The position numbers and the translations under genes are program-made. Positions 21,955 to 36,666 of a stretch of 64,000 bases of DNA are shown piece by piece. Within the stretch, counting starts at the first letter, position 1. The number at the start of each line of letters is the position of its first letter. Source of the DNA: Ryuthela nishihirai (taxonomy: Eukaryota > Arthropoda > Arachnida > Araneae > Heptathelidae). The notes below the pieces were generated by a model. That model did not search any database, was not told the DNA's origin, and saw only the letters and a list, made by a program, of their open reading frames with translations. The stretch is taken from the NCBI GenBank assembly GCA_038380435.1, contig JAWZYU010000670.1, forward strand, positions 24,250 through 88,249. The letters are read 5' to 3'.

Positions 21955-24887
21955 AAAGCTGTGGGATCTCAGCACAGTGTAGAGTCACACAGCGTCAAAA
22001 ACAGTCCAAATTCAAAGTCACCCAGCTAAAAAAGTAGCCCTTCTAGAAGAGAAACAAACCTGATCAAAGTGACACCTGAGAACCTCCCAACAGCCTAGAG
22101 TGCCCTGAGACATTAAAGAAACCCACACCAGGGAACGAAAACCTCCCAACAGCCTAAAGTCCCCTGAGAAAAGAAAAACACAGGAGAGAGAAAGCAAACC
22201 CACCCAGCAGCCCAAAAATTCCCAGAGACAACACAACCCAGGACAGAGAAAGGAAACCCACGTAGCAGCCAAAAGTCCCCTGAGACAGCAAAGAATTCGC
22301 CAAAAATGCAAAAAAACGACAAAAGTGAGAAAAAAGTTGATAGAACGACTCAGAGTACCAGAACGCACAATGTGATAAGCAAAGTTAAAATCGACCACTG
22401 TGCAGACATGACGTCACAAGCGTAAAATGCCTAAAATCAATGAAAAAGTGAAATCGCTATAAAATCCGTTCTAGAAGAGCAAAATGGACAGTTTAAAAAG
22501 CTACACCCACGTAATCCACCTCAGGGAACCCGATTCCGTCGTCAAAACCGCCAAAAAGTGACCCGTTCTAGAGTTATTCAAGGAAAAGTGACAAAAACTC
22601 AATCGGACCTGAGAGAGGACAAAAAAGCCGAAATCGTTGAAAATGACCCATCCAGTAGAATGAGACAAACCCCTCTAACATGAATCAGTGGTCCGAATTA
22701 TTTAAAACGCCCCAAAATGAGCAGGCCAAGTAAGAACGTATCAGTAAAGTTTCCAATGCTATCCTATGGGAATCCTAGGCCTAAAAAGGTCGAAAACATG
22801 AAAGATTCAAAAATCACTAAAAATCAAAAAAAGGGCTTAGAGAGCCAAAAAGCACATCAAAAGAAAGATGCTGAGTGAAGCTAGGATCTGATCAAAAGAA
22901 AGTCACAAAAAGTCCCTTCTAAGGTAGGGTTAAAAAGCCTCAAAGTTGCAGTGAAATAGCCAAAAAAGAGACCCCCCAGGGTGAAACAAAACTGATCAAA
23001 GTGACCTTAAGGGACCCGAAAAGACACTGGAAAAAACAAAGTCAAAAAAAGTCAAAAACAAAGGAGATATAGCAATTTGAAATAATCTCACAATCTCCAA
23101 ACCCTGGTTTTGCAGGTAACTGACAGACAGAGCTCTCCCCATAGACTTAATGTTAAATGAAGTTCTATCCTGTAGTCGCGATAATGTTAACGCTATGGGA
23201 AACGAAAAGTGGTCGTAAAATCCGTTCTAATTGTCAAAATCAACGCTTCAAAGACCTAGTCATATGTTTTTCCCATCTGATAAACCCATTGGTAAAGTCA
23301 AAACAGCCAAAAAATGCATACTTTTTGAGTTATAACGAAAAAAGAGCCAAAAACGCAATCGGACCTGAGAGAAACCAAAAAACGCAAAAAACGTCAAAAA
23401 GACACTCTACACCCCTGAAGTATAAAGTATAAAACAAGAATCAGTCGTCCGAATTATAAAAAACGCCCCGAAACTGAGCAGGCCAAGTGAGAACGAATCA
23501 GTCAAAATGCCCATGTTAACCTATGGAAACTGAAAACCAAAAACTGTCGAAAAGCTTAAATTTTCAAAAATTCACCAAAAATAGAAAAAAACGACAAAAA
23601 GTGAAAAAAAAGTTTATAGAACGACGCAGAGTAGAAGAACGCACAATGTGATAAGCAAAGTTAAAATCGATCACTGTGCAGACATGACGTCCACAGGCCA
23701 AAAACAGGCAAAATCCATAAAAAGGTGAAAATCGCTATAAAATCGGTTCTAAGAGACAAAAATGGATGGTGTTAAAGAGCTATACCCATGTAATCCACTT
23801 CAAGGAACCCGAATCCATCGTCAAAATCACCAAAAAGTGACCCATTCCAGAGATATTAGTCAAAAAGTGGCAAAAACGCAATCGGACCTCTGAGAAGACA
23901 AAAAGACCCAAATCTGTACAAATGACCCCTCTGGTATAAAGAGACATCACCCTGGAACATGAATCAGTCGTCCGAATTATAAAAAACGCCCCAAAAATGA
24001 GCAGGCCAAGTGAGAACGAATCAGTAAAGTTTAGCCATGTTAAAAGACATATGCTCCATAGACCTAATGTTAAACTAAGTTCTATCCTGTAGTCGCAATA
24101 ACGTTAACGCTATGGGAAACAAACATAATCATAAAATCCGTTCTAGGCAACGAAAATGAACGCTTCAAAGACCTAGACATATGTTTTCACACACGACAAA
24201 GCCTGTGAAAAAGTCAAAACACCAAAAAAATGCATAATTTCCGAGTTATTAACGAAAACGTGTCAAAAAAGCAATCGGACCTCTGAGAAACCAAAAAAAG
24301 GCCAAAAAGGTCAAAAAGACACTCTCCACCCTTCAAGTATATAGTCTAATACAGGAATCAGTGGTCCGAATTATAAAAAACGCCCCAAACTGAGCAGGCC
24401 CAGTGAGAACGAATCAGTCAAGTTACCCATGTTAAACCTATGAGAAGTGTTGGAAAAAAGAGTCAAAAAAGGCGACATTTTCAAAAATTAACGAAAAATG
24501 AACAGACCCACTTAGAAGAGAAATGAAGACATCCACATGAAGATAGAAACACACAAAAAGATCTGATAAGAAAAAAAGAACCAAAAGTCACCTGTAAATG
24601 GGTCAAAAAACACCCCCCAAAAAGTGACATCCCCAAATCTTCTATATGAAGGAAAGGTCGTAGAGAGACGAAACTTGGCAAACAGACTATTTACACACAT
24701 TTCGCTAGATACCAGGTGAAAAAAGTCGAAAAAAGTCAAAAACACAGAAAAAATCAAAAATCAGTAAAAGTGACAGGGAGGTGTACATCAAAATCACTAA
24801 AAAACAAGCAATCAGTCTTCCCAATTATAAAAAACGCCCAAAACTGAGCAGGCCAAGTGAGAACAAATCAGACAACACAGCCAAGTT
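21955..24887 (+). repeat. A-type unit A8 (2933 bp), indel-rich
   Basis: Compared with A1 this unit has an 11-bp deletion in the minisatellite at about 22,077 and fourteen one-base indels: losses near 22271, 22323, 22452, 22811, 22965, 23053, 23236 and 24113; gains near 22176, 23266, 23585, 23691, 23771 and 24296. The net of -13 accounts exactly for its length. Nearly all lie in homopolymers and I saw no substitutions. The gain at 23691 interrupts the CRE palindrome (TGACGTCCA). The pattern resembles residual long-read error more than natural drift. Confidence 0.92.
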
Positions 24888-27830
24888 AAAGCTGTGGGAT
24901 CTCAGCACAGTGTAGAGTCACACAGCGTCAAAAACAGTCCAAATTCAAAGTCACCCAGCTAAAAAAGTAGCCCTTCTAGAAGAGAAACAAACCTGATCAA
25001 AGTGACACCCAGGTAGAGAGTGAGAACCTCCCAACAGCCTAGAGTGCCCTGAGACATTAAAGAAACCCACACCAGGGAACGAAAACCTCCCAACAGCCTA
25101 AAGTCCCCTGAGAAAAGAAAACACAGGAGAGAGAAAGCAAACCCACCCAGCAGCCCAAAATTCCCAGAGACAACACAACCCAGGACAGAGAAAGGAAACC
25201 CACGTAGCAGCCCAAAAGTCCCCTGAGACAGCAAAGAATTCGCCAAAAATGCAAAAAAACGACAAAAAGTGAGAAAAAAGTTGATAGAACGACTCAGAGT
25301 ACCAGAACGCACAATGTGATAAGCAAAGTTAAAATCGACCACTGTGCAGACATGACGTCACAAGCGTAAAATGCCTAAAATCAATGAAAAAGTGAAAATC
25401 GCTATAAAATCCGTTTCTAGAAGAGCAAAATGGACAGTTTAAAAAGCTACACCCACGTAATCCACCTCAGGGAACCCGATTCCGTCGTCAAAACCGCCAA
25501 AAAAGTGACCCGTTCTAGAGTTATTCAAGGAAAAGTGACAAAAACTCAATCGGACCTGAGAGAGGACAAAAAAGCCGAAATCGTTGAAAATGACCCATCC
25601 AGTAGAATGAGACAAACCCCTCTAACATGAATCAGTGGTCCGAATTATTTAAAACGCCCCAAATGAGCAGGCCAAGTAAGAACGTATCAGTAAAGTTTCC
25701 AATGCTATCCTATGGGAATCCTAGGCCTAAAAAGGTCGAAAACATGAAAGATTCAAAAATCACTAAAAATCAAAAAAAGGGCTTAGAGAGCCAAAAAGCA
25801 CATCAAAAGAAAGATGCTGAGTGAAGCTAGGATCTGATCAAAAGAAAGTCACAAAAAGTCCCTTCTAAGGTAGGGTTAAAAAGCCTCAAAGTTGCAGTGA
25901 AATAGCCAAAAAAAGAGACCCCCCAGGGTGAAACAAAACTGATCAAAGTGACCTTAAGGGACCCGAAAAGACACTGGAAAAAACAAAGTCAAAAAAAGTC
26001 CAAAAACAAAGGAGATATAGCAATTTGAAATAATCTCACAATCTCCAAAACCCTGGTTTTGCAGGTAACTGACAGACAGAGCTCTCCCCATAGACTTAAT
26101 GTTAAATGAAGTTCTATCCTGTAGTCGCGATAATGTTAACGCTATGGGAAACGAAAAGTGGTCGTAAATCCGTTCTAATTGTCAAAAATCAACGCTTCAA
26201 AGACCTAGTCATATGTTTTCCCATCTGATAAACCCATTGGTAAAGTCAAAACAGCCAAAAAATGCATACTTTTTGAGTTATAACGAAAAAAGAGCCAAAA
26301 ACGCAATCGGACCTGAGAGAAACCAAAAAACGCAAAAAACGTCAAAAAGACACTCTACACCCTGAAGTATAAAGTATAAAACAAGAATCAGTCGTCCGAA
26401 TTATAAAAAACGCCCCGAAACTGAGCAGGCCAAGTGAGAACGAATCAGTCAAAATGCCCATGTTAACCTATGGAAACTGAAAACCAAAACTGTCGAAAAG
26501 CTTAAATTTTCAAAAATTCACCAAAAATAGAAAAAACGACAAAAAGTGAAAAAAAAGTTTATAGAACGACGCAGAGTAGAAGAACGCACAATGTGATAAG
26601 CAAAGTTAAAATCGATCACTGTGCAGACATGACGTCACAGGCCAAAAACAGGCAAAATCCATAAAAAGGTGAAAATCGCTATAAAATCGGTTCTAAGAGA
26701 CAAAAATGGATGGTTTAAAGAGCTATACCCATGTAATCCACTTCAAGGAACCCGAATCCATCGTCAAAATCACCAAAAAGTGACCCATTCCAGAGATATT
26801 AGTCAAAAAGTGGCAAAAACGCAATCGGACCTCTGAGAAGACAAAAAGACCCAAATCTGTACAAATGACCCCTCTGGTATAAAGAGACATCACCCTGGAA
26901 CATGAATCAGTCGTCCGAATTATAAAAAACGCCCCAAAAATGAGCAGGCCAAGTGAGAACGAATCAGTAAAGTTTAGCCATGTTAAAAGACATATGCTCC
27001 ATAGACCTAATGTTAAACTAAGTTCTATCCTGTAGTCGCAATAACGTTAACGCTATGGGGAAACAAACATAATCATAAAATCCGTTCTAGGCAACGAAAA
27101 TGAACGCTTCAAAGACCTAGACATATGTTTTCACACACGACAAAGCCTGTGAAAAAGTCAAAACACCAAAAAAATGCATAATTTCCGAGTTATTAACGAA
27201 AACGTGTCAAAAAAGCAATCGGACCTCTGAGAAACCAAAAAAGGCCAAAAAGGTCAAAAAGACACTCTCCACCCTTCAAGTATATAGTCTAATACAGGAA
27301 TCAGTGGTCCGAATTATAAAAAACGCCCCAAACTGAGCAGGCCCAGTGAGAACGAATCAGTCAAGTTACCCATGTTAAACCTATGAGAAGTGTTGGAAAA
27401 AAGAGTCAAAAAAGGCGACATTTTCAAAAATTAACGAAAAATGAACAGACCCACTTAGAAGAGAAATGAAGACATCCACATGAAGATAGAAACACACAAA
27501 AAGATCTGATAAGAAAAAAAGAACCAAAAGTCACCTGTAAATGGGTCAAAAAACACCCCCCAAAAAGTGACATCCCCAAATCTTCTATATGAAGGAAAGG
27601 TCGTAGAGAGACGAAACTTGGCAAACAGACTATTTACACACATTTCGCTAGATACCAGGTGAAAAAAGTCGAAAAAAGTCAAAAACACAGAAAAAATCAA
27701 AAATCAGTAAAAGTGACAGGGAGGTGTACATCAAAATCACTAAAAAACAAGCAATCAGTCTTCCCAATTATAAAAAACGCCCAAAACTGAGCAGGCCAAG
27801 TGAGAACAAATCAGACAACACAGCCAAGTT
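24888..27830 (+). repeat. A-type unit A9 (2943 bp), indel-rich
   Basis: Nine one-base indels relative to A1, in homopolymer runs: losses near 25155, 25660, 25755, 26166, 26361 and 26485; gains near 25413, 25500 and 26047. The net of -3 matches the length. It shares with A11 and A12 a one-C loss in the ACACCCCTG stretch. Confidence 0.92.
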
Positions 27831-30774
27831 AAAGCTGTGGGATCTCAGCACAGTGTAGAGTCACACAGCGTCAAAAACAGTCCAAATTCAAAGTCACCCA
27901 GCTAAAAAAGTAGCCCTTCTAGAAGAGAAACAAACCTGATCAAAGTGACACCCAGGTAGAGAGTGAGAACCTCCCAACAGCCTAGAGTGCCCTGAGACAT
28001 TAAAGAAACCCACACCAGGGAACGAAAACCTCCCAACAGCCTAAAGTCCCCTGAGAAAAGAAAACACAGGAGAGAGAAAGCAAACCCACCCAGCAGCCCA
28101 AAAATTCCCAGAGACAACACAACCCAGGACAGAGAAAGGAAACCCACGTAGCAGCCCAAAAGTCCCCTGAGACAGCAAAGAATTCGCCAAAAATGCAAAA
28201 AAACGACAAAAAGTGAGAAAAAAGTTGATAGAACGACTCAGAGTACCAGAACGCACAATGTGATAAGCAAAGTTAAAATCGACCACTGTGCAGACATGAC
28301 GTCACAAGCGTAAAATGCCTAAAATCAATGAAAAAGTGAAAATCGCTATAAAATCCGTTCTAGAAGAGCAAAATGGACAGTTTAAAAAGCTACACCCACG
28401 TAATCCACCTCAGGGAACCCGATTCCGTCGTCAAAACCGCCAAAAAGTGACCCGTTCTAGAGTTATTCAAGGAAAAGTGACAAAAACTCAATCGGACCTG
28501 AGAGAGGACAAAAAAGCCGAAATCGTTGAAAATGACCCATCCAGTAGAATGAGACAAACCCCTCTAACATGAATCAGTGGTCCGAATTATTTAAAACGCC
28601 CCAAAATGAGCAGGCCAAGTAAGAACGTATCAGTAAAGTTTCCAATGCTATCCTATGGGAATCCTAGGCCTAAAAAGGTCGAAAACATGAAAGATTCAAA
28701 AAATCACTAAAAATCAAAAAAAGGGCTTAGAGAGCCAAAAAGCACATCAAAAGAAAGATGCTGAGTGAAGCTAGGATCTGATCAAAAGAAAGTCACAAAA
28801 AGTCCCTTCTAAGGTAGGGTTAAAAAGCCTCAAAGTTGCAGTGAAATAGCCAAAAAAAGAGACCCCCCAGGGTGAAACAAAACTGATCAAAGTGACCTTA
28901 AGGGACCCGAAAAGACACTGGAAAAAACAAAGTCAAAAAAAGTCCAAAAACAAAGGAGATATAGCAATTTGAAATAATCTCACAATCTCCAAACCCTGGT
29001 TTTGCAGGTAACTGACAGACAGAGCTCTCCCCATAGACTTAATGTTAAATGAAGTTCTATCCTGTAGTCGCGATAATGTTAACGCTATGGGAAACGAAAA
29101 GTGGTCGTAAAATCCGTTCTAATTGTCAAAAATCAACGCTTCAAAGACCTAGTCATATGTTTTCCCATCTGATAAACCCATTGGTAAAGTCAAAACAGCC
29201 AAAAAATGCATACTTTTTGAGTTATAACGAAAAAAGAGCCAAAAACGCAATCGGACCTGAGAGAAACCAAAAAACGCAAAAAACGTCAAAAAGACACTCT
29301 ACACCCCTGAAGTATAAAGTATAAAACAAGAATCAGTCGTCCGAATTATAAAAAACGCCCCGAAACTGAGCAGGCCAAGTGAGAACGAATCAGTCAAAAT
29401 GCCCATGTTAACCTATGGAAACTGAAAACCAAAAACTGTCGAAAAGCTTAAATTTTCAAAAATTCACCAAAAATAGAAAAAACGACAAAAAGTGAAAAAA
29501 AAGTTTATAGAACGACGCAGAGTAGAAGAACGCACAATGTGATAAGCAAAGTTAAAATCGATCACTGTGCAGACATGACGTCACAGGCCAAAAACAGGCA
29601 AAATCCATAAAAAGGTGAAAATCGCTATAAAATCGGTTCTAAGAGACAAAAATGGATGGTTTAAAGAGCTATACCCATGTAATCCACTTCAAGGAACCGA
29701 ATCCATCGTCAAAATCACCAAAAAGTGACCCATTCCAGAGATATTAGTCAAAAAGTGGCAAAAACGCAATCGGACCTCTGAGAAGACAAAAAGACCCAAA
29801 TCTGTACAAATGACCCCTCTGGTATAAAGAGACATCACCCTGGAACATGAATCAGTCGTCCGAATTATAAAAAACGCCCCAAAAATGAGCAGGCCAAGTG
29901 AGAACGAATCAGTAAAGTTTAGCCATGTTAAAAGACATATGCTCCATAGACCTAATGTTAAACTAAGTTCTATCCTGTAGTCGCAATAACGTTAACGCTA
30001 TGGGGAAACAAACATAATCATAAAATCCGTTCTAGGCAACGAAAATGAACGCTTCAAAGACCTAGACATATGTTTTCACACACGACAAAGCCTGTGAAAA
30101 AGTCAAAACACCAAAAAAATGCATAATTTCCGAGTTATTAACGAAAACGTGTCAAAAAAGCAATCGGACCTCTGAGAAACCAAAAAGGCCAAAAAGGTCA
30201 AAAAGACACTCTCCACCCTTCAAGTATATAGTCTAATACAGGAATCAGTGGTCCGAATTATAAAAAACGCCCCAAACTGAGCAGGCCCAGTGAGAACGAA
30301 TCAGTCAAGTTACCCATGTTAAACCTATGAGAAGTGTTGGAAAAAAGAGTCAAAAAAGGCGACATTTTCAAAAATTAACGAAAAATGAACAGACCCACTT
30401 AGAAGAGAAATGAAGACATCCACATGAAGATAGAAACACACAAAAAGATCTGATAAGAAAAAAAGAACCAAAAGTCACCTGTAAATGGGTCAAAAAACAC
30501 CCCCCAAAAAGTGACATCCCCAAATCTTCTATATGAAGGAAAGGTCGTAGAGAGACGAAACTTGGCAAACAGACTATTTACACACATTTCGCTAGATACC
30601 AGGTGAAAAAAGTCGAAAAAAGTCAAAAACACAGAAAAAATCAAAAATCAGTAAAAGTGACAGGGAGGTGTACATCAAAATCACTAAAAAACAAGCAATC
30701 AGTCTTCCCAATTATAAAAAACGCCCAAAACTGAGCAGGCCAAGTGAGAACAAATCAGACAACACAGCCAAGTT
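27831..30774 (+). repeat. A-type unit A10 (2944 bp)
   Basis: Two one-base losses relative to A1, a C near 29,697 and an A near 30,182, explain the 2-bp shortening. Otherwise it reads as A1. Confidence 0.93.
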
Positions 30775-33722
30775 AAAGCTGTGGGATCTCAGCACAGTGT
30801 AGAGTCACACAGCGTCAAAAACAGTCCAAATTCAAAGTCACCCAGCTAAAAAAGTAGCCCTTCTAGAAGAGAAACAAACCTGATCAAAGTGACACCCAGG
30901 TAGAGAGTAGTGAGAACCTCCCAACAGCCTAGAGTGCCCTGAGACATTAAAGAAACCCACACCAGGGAACGAAAACCTCCCAACAGCCTAAAGTCCCCTG
31001 AGAAAAGAAAACACAGGAGAGAGAAAGCAAACCCACCCAGCAGCCCAAAAATTCCCAGAGACAACACAACCCAGGACAGAGAAAGGAAACCCACGTAGCA
31101 GCCCAAAAGTCCCCTGAGACAGCAAAGAATTCGCCAAAAATGCAAAAAAACGACAAAAAGTGAGAAAAAAGTTGATAGAACGACTCAGAGTACCAGAACG
31201 CACAATGTGATAAGCAAAGTTAAAATCGACCACTGTGCAGACATGACGTCACAAGCGTAAAATGCCTAAAATCAATGAAAAAGTGAAAATCGCTATAAAA
31301 TCCGTTCTAGAAGAGCAAAATGGACAGTTTAAAAAGCTACACCCACGTAATCCACCTCAGGGAACCCGATTCCGTCGTCAAAACCGCCAAAAAGTGACCC
31401 GTTCTAGAGTTATTCAAGGAAAAGTGACAAAAACTCAATCGGACCTGAGAGAGGACAAAAAAGCCGAAATCGTTGAAAATGACCCATCCAGTAGAATGAG
31501 ACAAACCCCTCTAACATGAATCAGTGGTCCGAATTATTTAAAACGCCCCAAAATGAGCAGGCCAAGTAAGAACGTATCAGTAAAGTTTCCAATGCTATCC
31601 TATGGGAATCCTAGGCCTAAAAAGGTCGAAAACATGAAAGATTCAAAAAATCACTAAAAATCAAAAAAAGGGCTTAGAGAGCCAAAAAGCACATCAAAAG
31701 AAAGATGCTGAGTGAAGCTAGGATCTGATCAAAAGAAAGTCACAAAAAGTCCCTTCTAAGGTAGGGTTAAAAAGCCTCAAAGTTGCAGTGAAATAGCCAA
31801 AAAAAGAGACCCCCCAGGGTGAAACAAAACTGATCAAAGTGACCTTAAGGGACCCGAAAAGACACTGGAAAAAACAAAGTCAAAAAAAGTCCAAAAACAA
31901 AGGAGATATAGCAATTTGAAATAATCTCACAATCTCCAAACCCTGGTTTTGCAGGTAACTGACAGACAGAGCTCTCCCCATAGACTTAATGTTAAATGAA
32001 GTTCTATCCTGTAGTCGCGATAATGTTAACGCTATGGGAAACGAAAAGTGGTCGTAAAATCCGTTCTAATTGTCAAAAATCAACGCTTCAAAGACCTAGT
32101 CATATGTTTTCCCATCTGATAAACCCATTGGTAAAGTCAAAACAGCCAAAAAATGCATACTTTTTGAGTTATAACGAAAAAAGAGCCAAAAACGCAATCG
32201 GACCTGAGAGAAACCAAAAAACGCAAAAAACGTCAAAAAGACACTCTACACCCTGAAGTATAAAGTATAAAACAAGAATCAGTCGTCCGAATTATAAAAA
32301 ACGCCCCGAAACTGAGCAGGCCAAGTGAGAACGAATCAGTCAAAATGCCCATGTTAACCTATGGAAACTGAAAACCAAAAACTGTCGAAAAGCTTAAATT
32401 TTCAAAAATTCACCAAAAATAGAAAAAACGACAAAAAGTGAAAAAAAGTTTATAGAACGACGCAGAGTAGAAGAACGCACAATGTGATAAGCAAAGTTAA
32501 AATCGATCACTGTGCAGACATGACGTCACAGGCCAAAAACAGGCAAAATCCATAAAAAGGTGAAAATCGCTATAAAATCGGTTCTAAGAGACAAAAATGG
32601 ATGGTTTAAAGAGCTATACCCATGTAATCCACTTCAAGGAACCCGAATCCATCGTCAAAATCACCAAAAAGTGACCCATTCCAGAGATATTAGTCAAAAA
32701 GTGGCAAAAACGCAATCGGACCTCTGAGAAGACAAAAAGACCCAAATCTGTACAAATGACCCCTCTGGTATAAAGAGACATCACCCTGGAACATGAATCA
32801 GTCGTCCGAATTATAAAAAACGCCCCAAAAATGAGCAGGCCAAGTGAGAACGAATCAGTAAAGTTTAGCCATGTTAAAAGACATATGCTCCATAGACCTA
32901 ATGTTAAACTAAGTTCTATCCTGTAGTCGCAATAACGTTAACGCTATGGGGAAACAAACATAATCATAAAATCCGTTCTAGGCAACGAAAATGAACGCTT
33001 CAAAGACCTAGACATATGTTTTCACACACGACAAAGCCTGTGAAAAAGTCAAAACACCAAAAAAATGCATAATTTCCGAGTTATTAACGAAAACGTGTCA
33101 AAAAAGCAATCGGACCTCTGAGAAACCAAAAAAGGCCAAAAAGGTCAAAAAGACACTCTCCACCCTTCAAGTATATAGTCTAATACAGGAATCAGTGGTC
33201 CGAATTATAAAAAACGCCCCAAACTGAGCAGGCCCCAGTGAGAACGAATCAGTCAAGTTACCCATGTTAAACCTATGAGAAGTGTTGGAAAAAAGAGTCA
33301 AAAAAGGCGACATTTTCAAAAATTAACGAAAAATGAACAGACCCACTTAGAAGAGAAATGAAGACATCCACATGAAGATAGAAACACACAAAAAGATCTG
33401 ATAAGAAAAAAAGAACCAAAAGTCACCTGTAAATGGGTCAAAAAACACCCCCCAAAAAGTGACATCCCCAAATCTTCTATATGAAGGAAAGGTCGTAGAG
33501 AGACGAAACTTGGCAAACAGACTATTTACACACATTTCGCTAGATACCAGGTGAAAAAAGTCGAAAAAAGTCAAAAACACAGAAAAAATCAAAAATCAGT
33601 AAAAGTGACAGGGAGGTGTACATCAAAATCACTAAAAAACAAGCAATCAGTCTTCCCAATTATAAAAAACGCCCAAAACTGAGCAGGCCAAGTGAGAACA
33701 AATCAGACAACACAGCCAAGTT
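30775..33722 (+). repeat. A-type unit A11 (2948 bp)
   Basis: A 3-bp gain at about 30,908 (GAGAGTAGTGAG instead of GAGAGTGAG, in the minisatellite), losses near 32,252 (C) and 32,445 (A), and a gain near 33,235 (C) give the net +2 bp. Confidence 0.93.
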
Positions 33723-36666
33723 AAAGCTGTGGGATCTCAGCACAGTGTAGAGTCACACAGCGTCAAAAACAGTCCAAATTCAAAGTCACCCAGCTAAAAA
33801 AGTAGCCCTTCTAGAAGAGAAACAAACCTGATCAAAGTGACACCCAGGTAGAGAGTGAGAACCTCCCAACAGCCTAGAGTGCCCTGAGACATTAAAGAAA
33901 CCCACACCAGGGAACGAAAACCTCCCAACAGCCTAAAGTCCCCTGAGAAAAGAAAACACAGGAGAGAGAAAGCAAACCCACCCAGCAGCCCAAAAATTCC
34001 CAGAGACAACACAACCCAGGACAGAGAAAGGAAACCCACGTAGCAGCCCAAAAGTCCCCTGAGACAGCAAAGAATTCGCCAAAAATGCAAAAAAACGACA
34101 AAAAGTGAGAAAAAAGTTGATAGAACGACTCAGAGTACCAGAACGCACAATGTGATAAGCAAAGTTAAAATCGACCACTGTGCAGACATGACGTCACAAG
34201 CGTAAAATGCCTAAAATCAATGAAAAAGTGAAAATCGCTATAAAATCCGTTCTAGAAGAGCAAAATGGACAGTTTAAAAAGCTACACCCACGTAATCCAC
34301 CTCAGGGAACCCGATTCCGTCGTCAAAACCGCCAAAAAGTGACCCGTTCTAGAGTTATTCAAGGAAAAGTGACAAAAACTCAATCGGACCTGAGAGAGGA
34401 CAAAAAAGCCGAAATCGTTGAAAATGACCCATCCAGTAGAATGAGACAAACCCCTCTAACATGAATCAGTGGTCCGAATTATTTAAAACGCCCCAAAATG
34501 AGCAGGCCAAGTAAGAACGTATCAGTAAAGTTTCCAATGCTATCCTATGGGAATCCTAGGCCTAAAAAGGTCGAAAACATGAAAGATTCAAAAAATCACT
34601 AAAAATCAAAAAAGGGCTTAGAGAGCCAAAAAGCACATCAAAAGAAAGATGCTGAGTGAAGCTAGGATCTGATCAAAAGAAAGTCACAAAAAGTCCCTTC
34701 TAAGGTAGGGTTAAAAAAGCCTCAAAGTTGCAGTGAAATAGCCAAAAAAAGAGACCCCCCAGGGTGAAACAAAACTGATCAAAGTGACCTTAAGGGACCC
34801 GAAAAGACACTGGAAAAAACAAAGTCAAAAAAAGTCCAAAAACAAAGGAGATATAGCAATTTGAAATAATCTCACAATCTCCAAACCCTGGTTTTGCAGG
34901 TAACTGACAGACAGAGCTCTCCCCATAGACTTAATGTTAAATGAAGTTCTATCCTGTAGTCGCGATAATGTTAACGCTATGGGAAACGAAAAGTGGTCGT
35001 AAAATCCGTTCTAATTGTCAAAAATCAACGCTTCAAAGACCTAGTCATATGTTTTCCCATCTGATAAACCCATTGGTAAAGTCAAAACAGCCAAAAAATG
35101 CATACTTTTTGAGTTATAACGAAAAAAGAGCCAAAAACGCAATCGGACCTGAGAGAAACCAAAAAACGCAAAAAACGTCAAAAAGACACTCTACACCCTG
35201 AAGTATAAAGTATAAAACAAGAATCAGTCGTCCGAATTATAAAAAACGCCCCGAAACTGAGCAGGCCAAGTGAGAACGAATCAGTCAAAATGCCCATGTT
35301 AACCTATGGAAACTGAAAACCAAAAACTGTCGAAAAGCTTAAATTTTCAAAAATTCACCAAAAATAGAAAAAACGACAAAAAGTGAAAAAAAAGTTTATA
35401 GAACGACGCAGAGTAGAAGAACGCACAATGTGATAAGCAAAGTTAAAATCGATCACTGTGCAGACATGACGTCACAGGCCAAAAACAGGCAAAATCCATA
35501 AAAAGGTGAAAATCGCTATAAAATCGGTTCTAAGAGACAAAAATGGATGGTTTAAAGAGCTATACCCATGTAATCCACTTCAAGGAACCCGAATCCATCG
35601 TCAAAATCACCAAAAAGTGACCCATTCCAGAGATATTAGTCAAAAAGTGGCAAAAACGCAATCGGACCTCTGAGAAGACAAAAAGACCCAAATCTGTACA
35701 AATGACCCCTCTGGTATAAAGAGACATCACCCTGGAACATGAATCAGTCGTCCGAATTATAAAAAACGCCCCAAAAATGAGCAGGCCAAGTGAGAACGAA
35801 TCAGTAAAGTTTAGCCATGTTAAAAGACATATGCTCCATAGACCTAATGTTAAACTAAGTTCTATCCTGTAGTCGCAATAACGTTAACGCTATGGGGAAA
35901 CAAACATAATCATAAAATCCGTTCTAGGCAACGAAAATGAACGCTTCAAAGACCTAGACATATGTTTTCACACACGACAAAGCCTGTGAAAAAGTCAAAA
36001 CACCAAAAAAATGCATAATTTCCGAGTTATTAACGAAAACGTGTCAAAAAAGCAATCGGACCTCTGAGAAACCAAAAAAGGCCAAAAAGGTCAAAAAGAC
36101 ACTCTCCACCCTTCAAGTATATAGTCTAATACAGGAATCAGTGGTCCGAATTATAAAAAACGCCCCAAACTGAGCAGGCCCAGTGAGAACGAATCAGTCA
36201 AGTTACCCATGTTAAACCTATGAGAAGTGTTGGAAAAAAGAGTCAAAAAAGGCGACATTTTCAAAAATTAACGAAAAATGAACAGACCCACTTAGAAGAG
36301 AAATGAAGACATCCACATGAAGATAGAAACACACAAAAAGATCTGATAAGAAAAAAAGAACCAAAAGTCACCTGTAAATGGGTCAAAAAACACCCCCAAA
36401 AAGTGACATCCCCAAATCTTCTATATGAAGGAAAGGTCGTAGAGAGACGAAACTTGGCAAACAGACTATTTACACACATTTCGCTAGATACCAGGTGAAA
36501 AAAGTCGAAAAAAGTCAAAAACACAGAAAAAATCAAAAATCAGTAAAAGTGACAGGGAGGTGTACATCAAAATCACTAAAAAACAAGCAATCAGTCTTCC
36601 CAATTATAAAAAACGCCCAAAACTGAGCAGGCCAAGTGAGAACAAATCAGACAACACAGCCAAGTT
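33723..36666 (+). repeat. A-type unit A12 (2944 bp)
   Basis: Losses near 34,610, 35,197 and 36,395 and a gain near 34,711 explain the net -2 bp. The 35,197 loss is the same CCCC-to-CCC change seen in A9 and A11. Confidence 0.93.
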
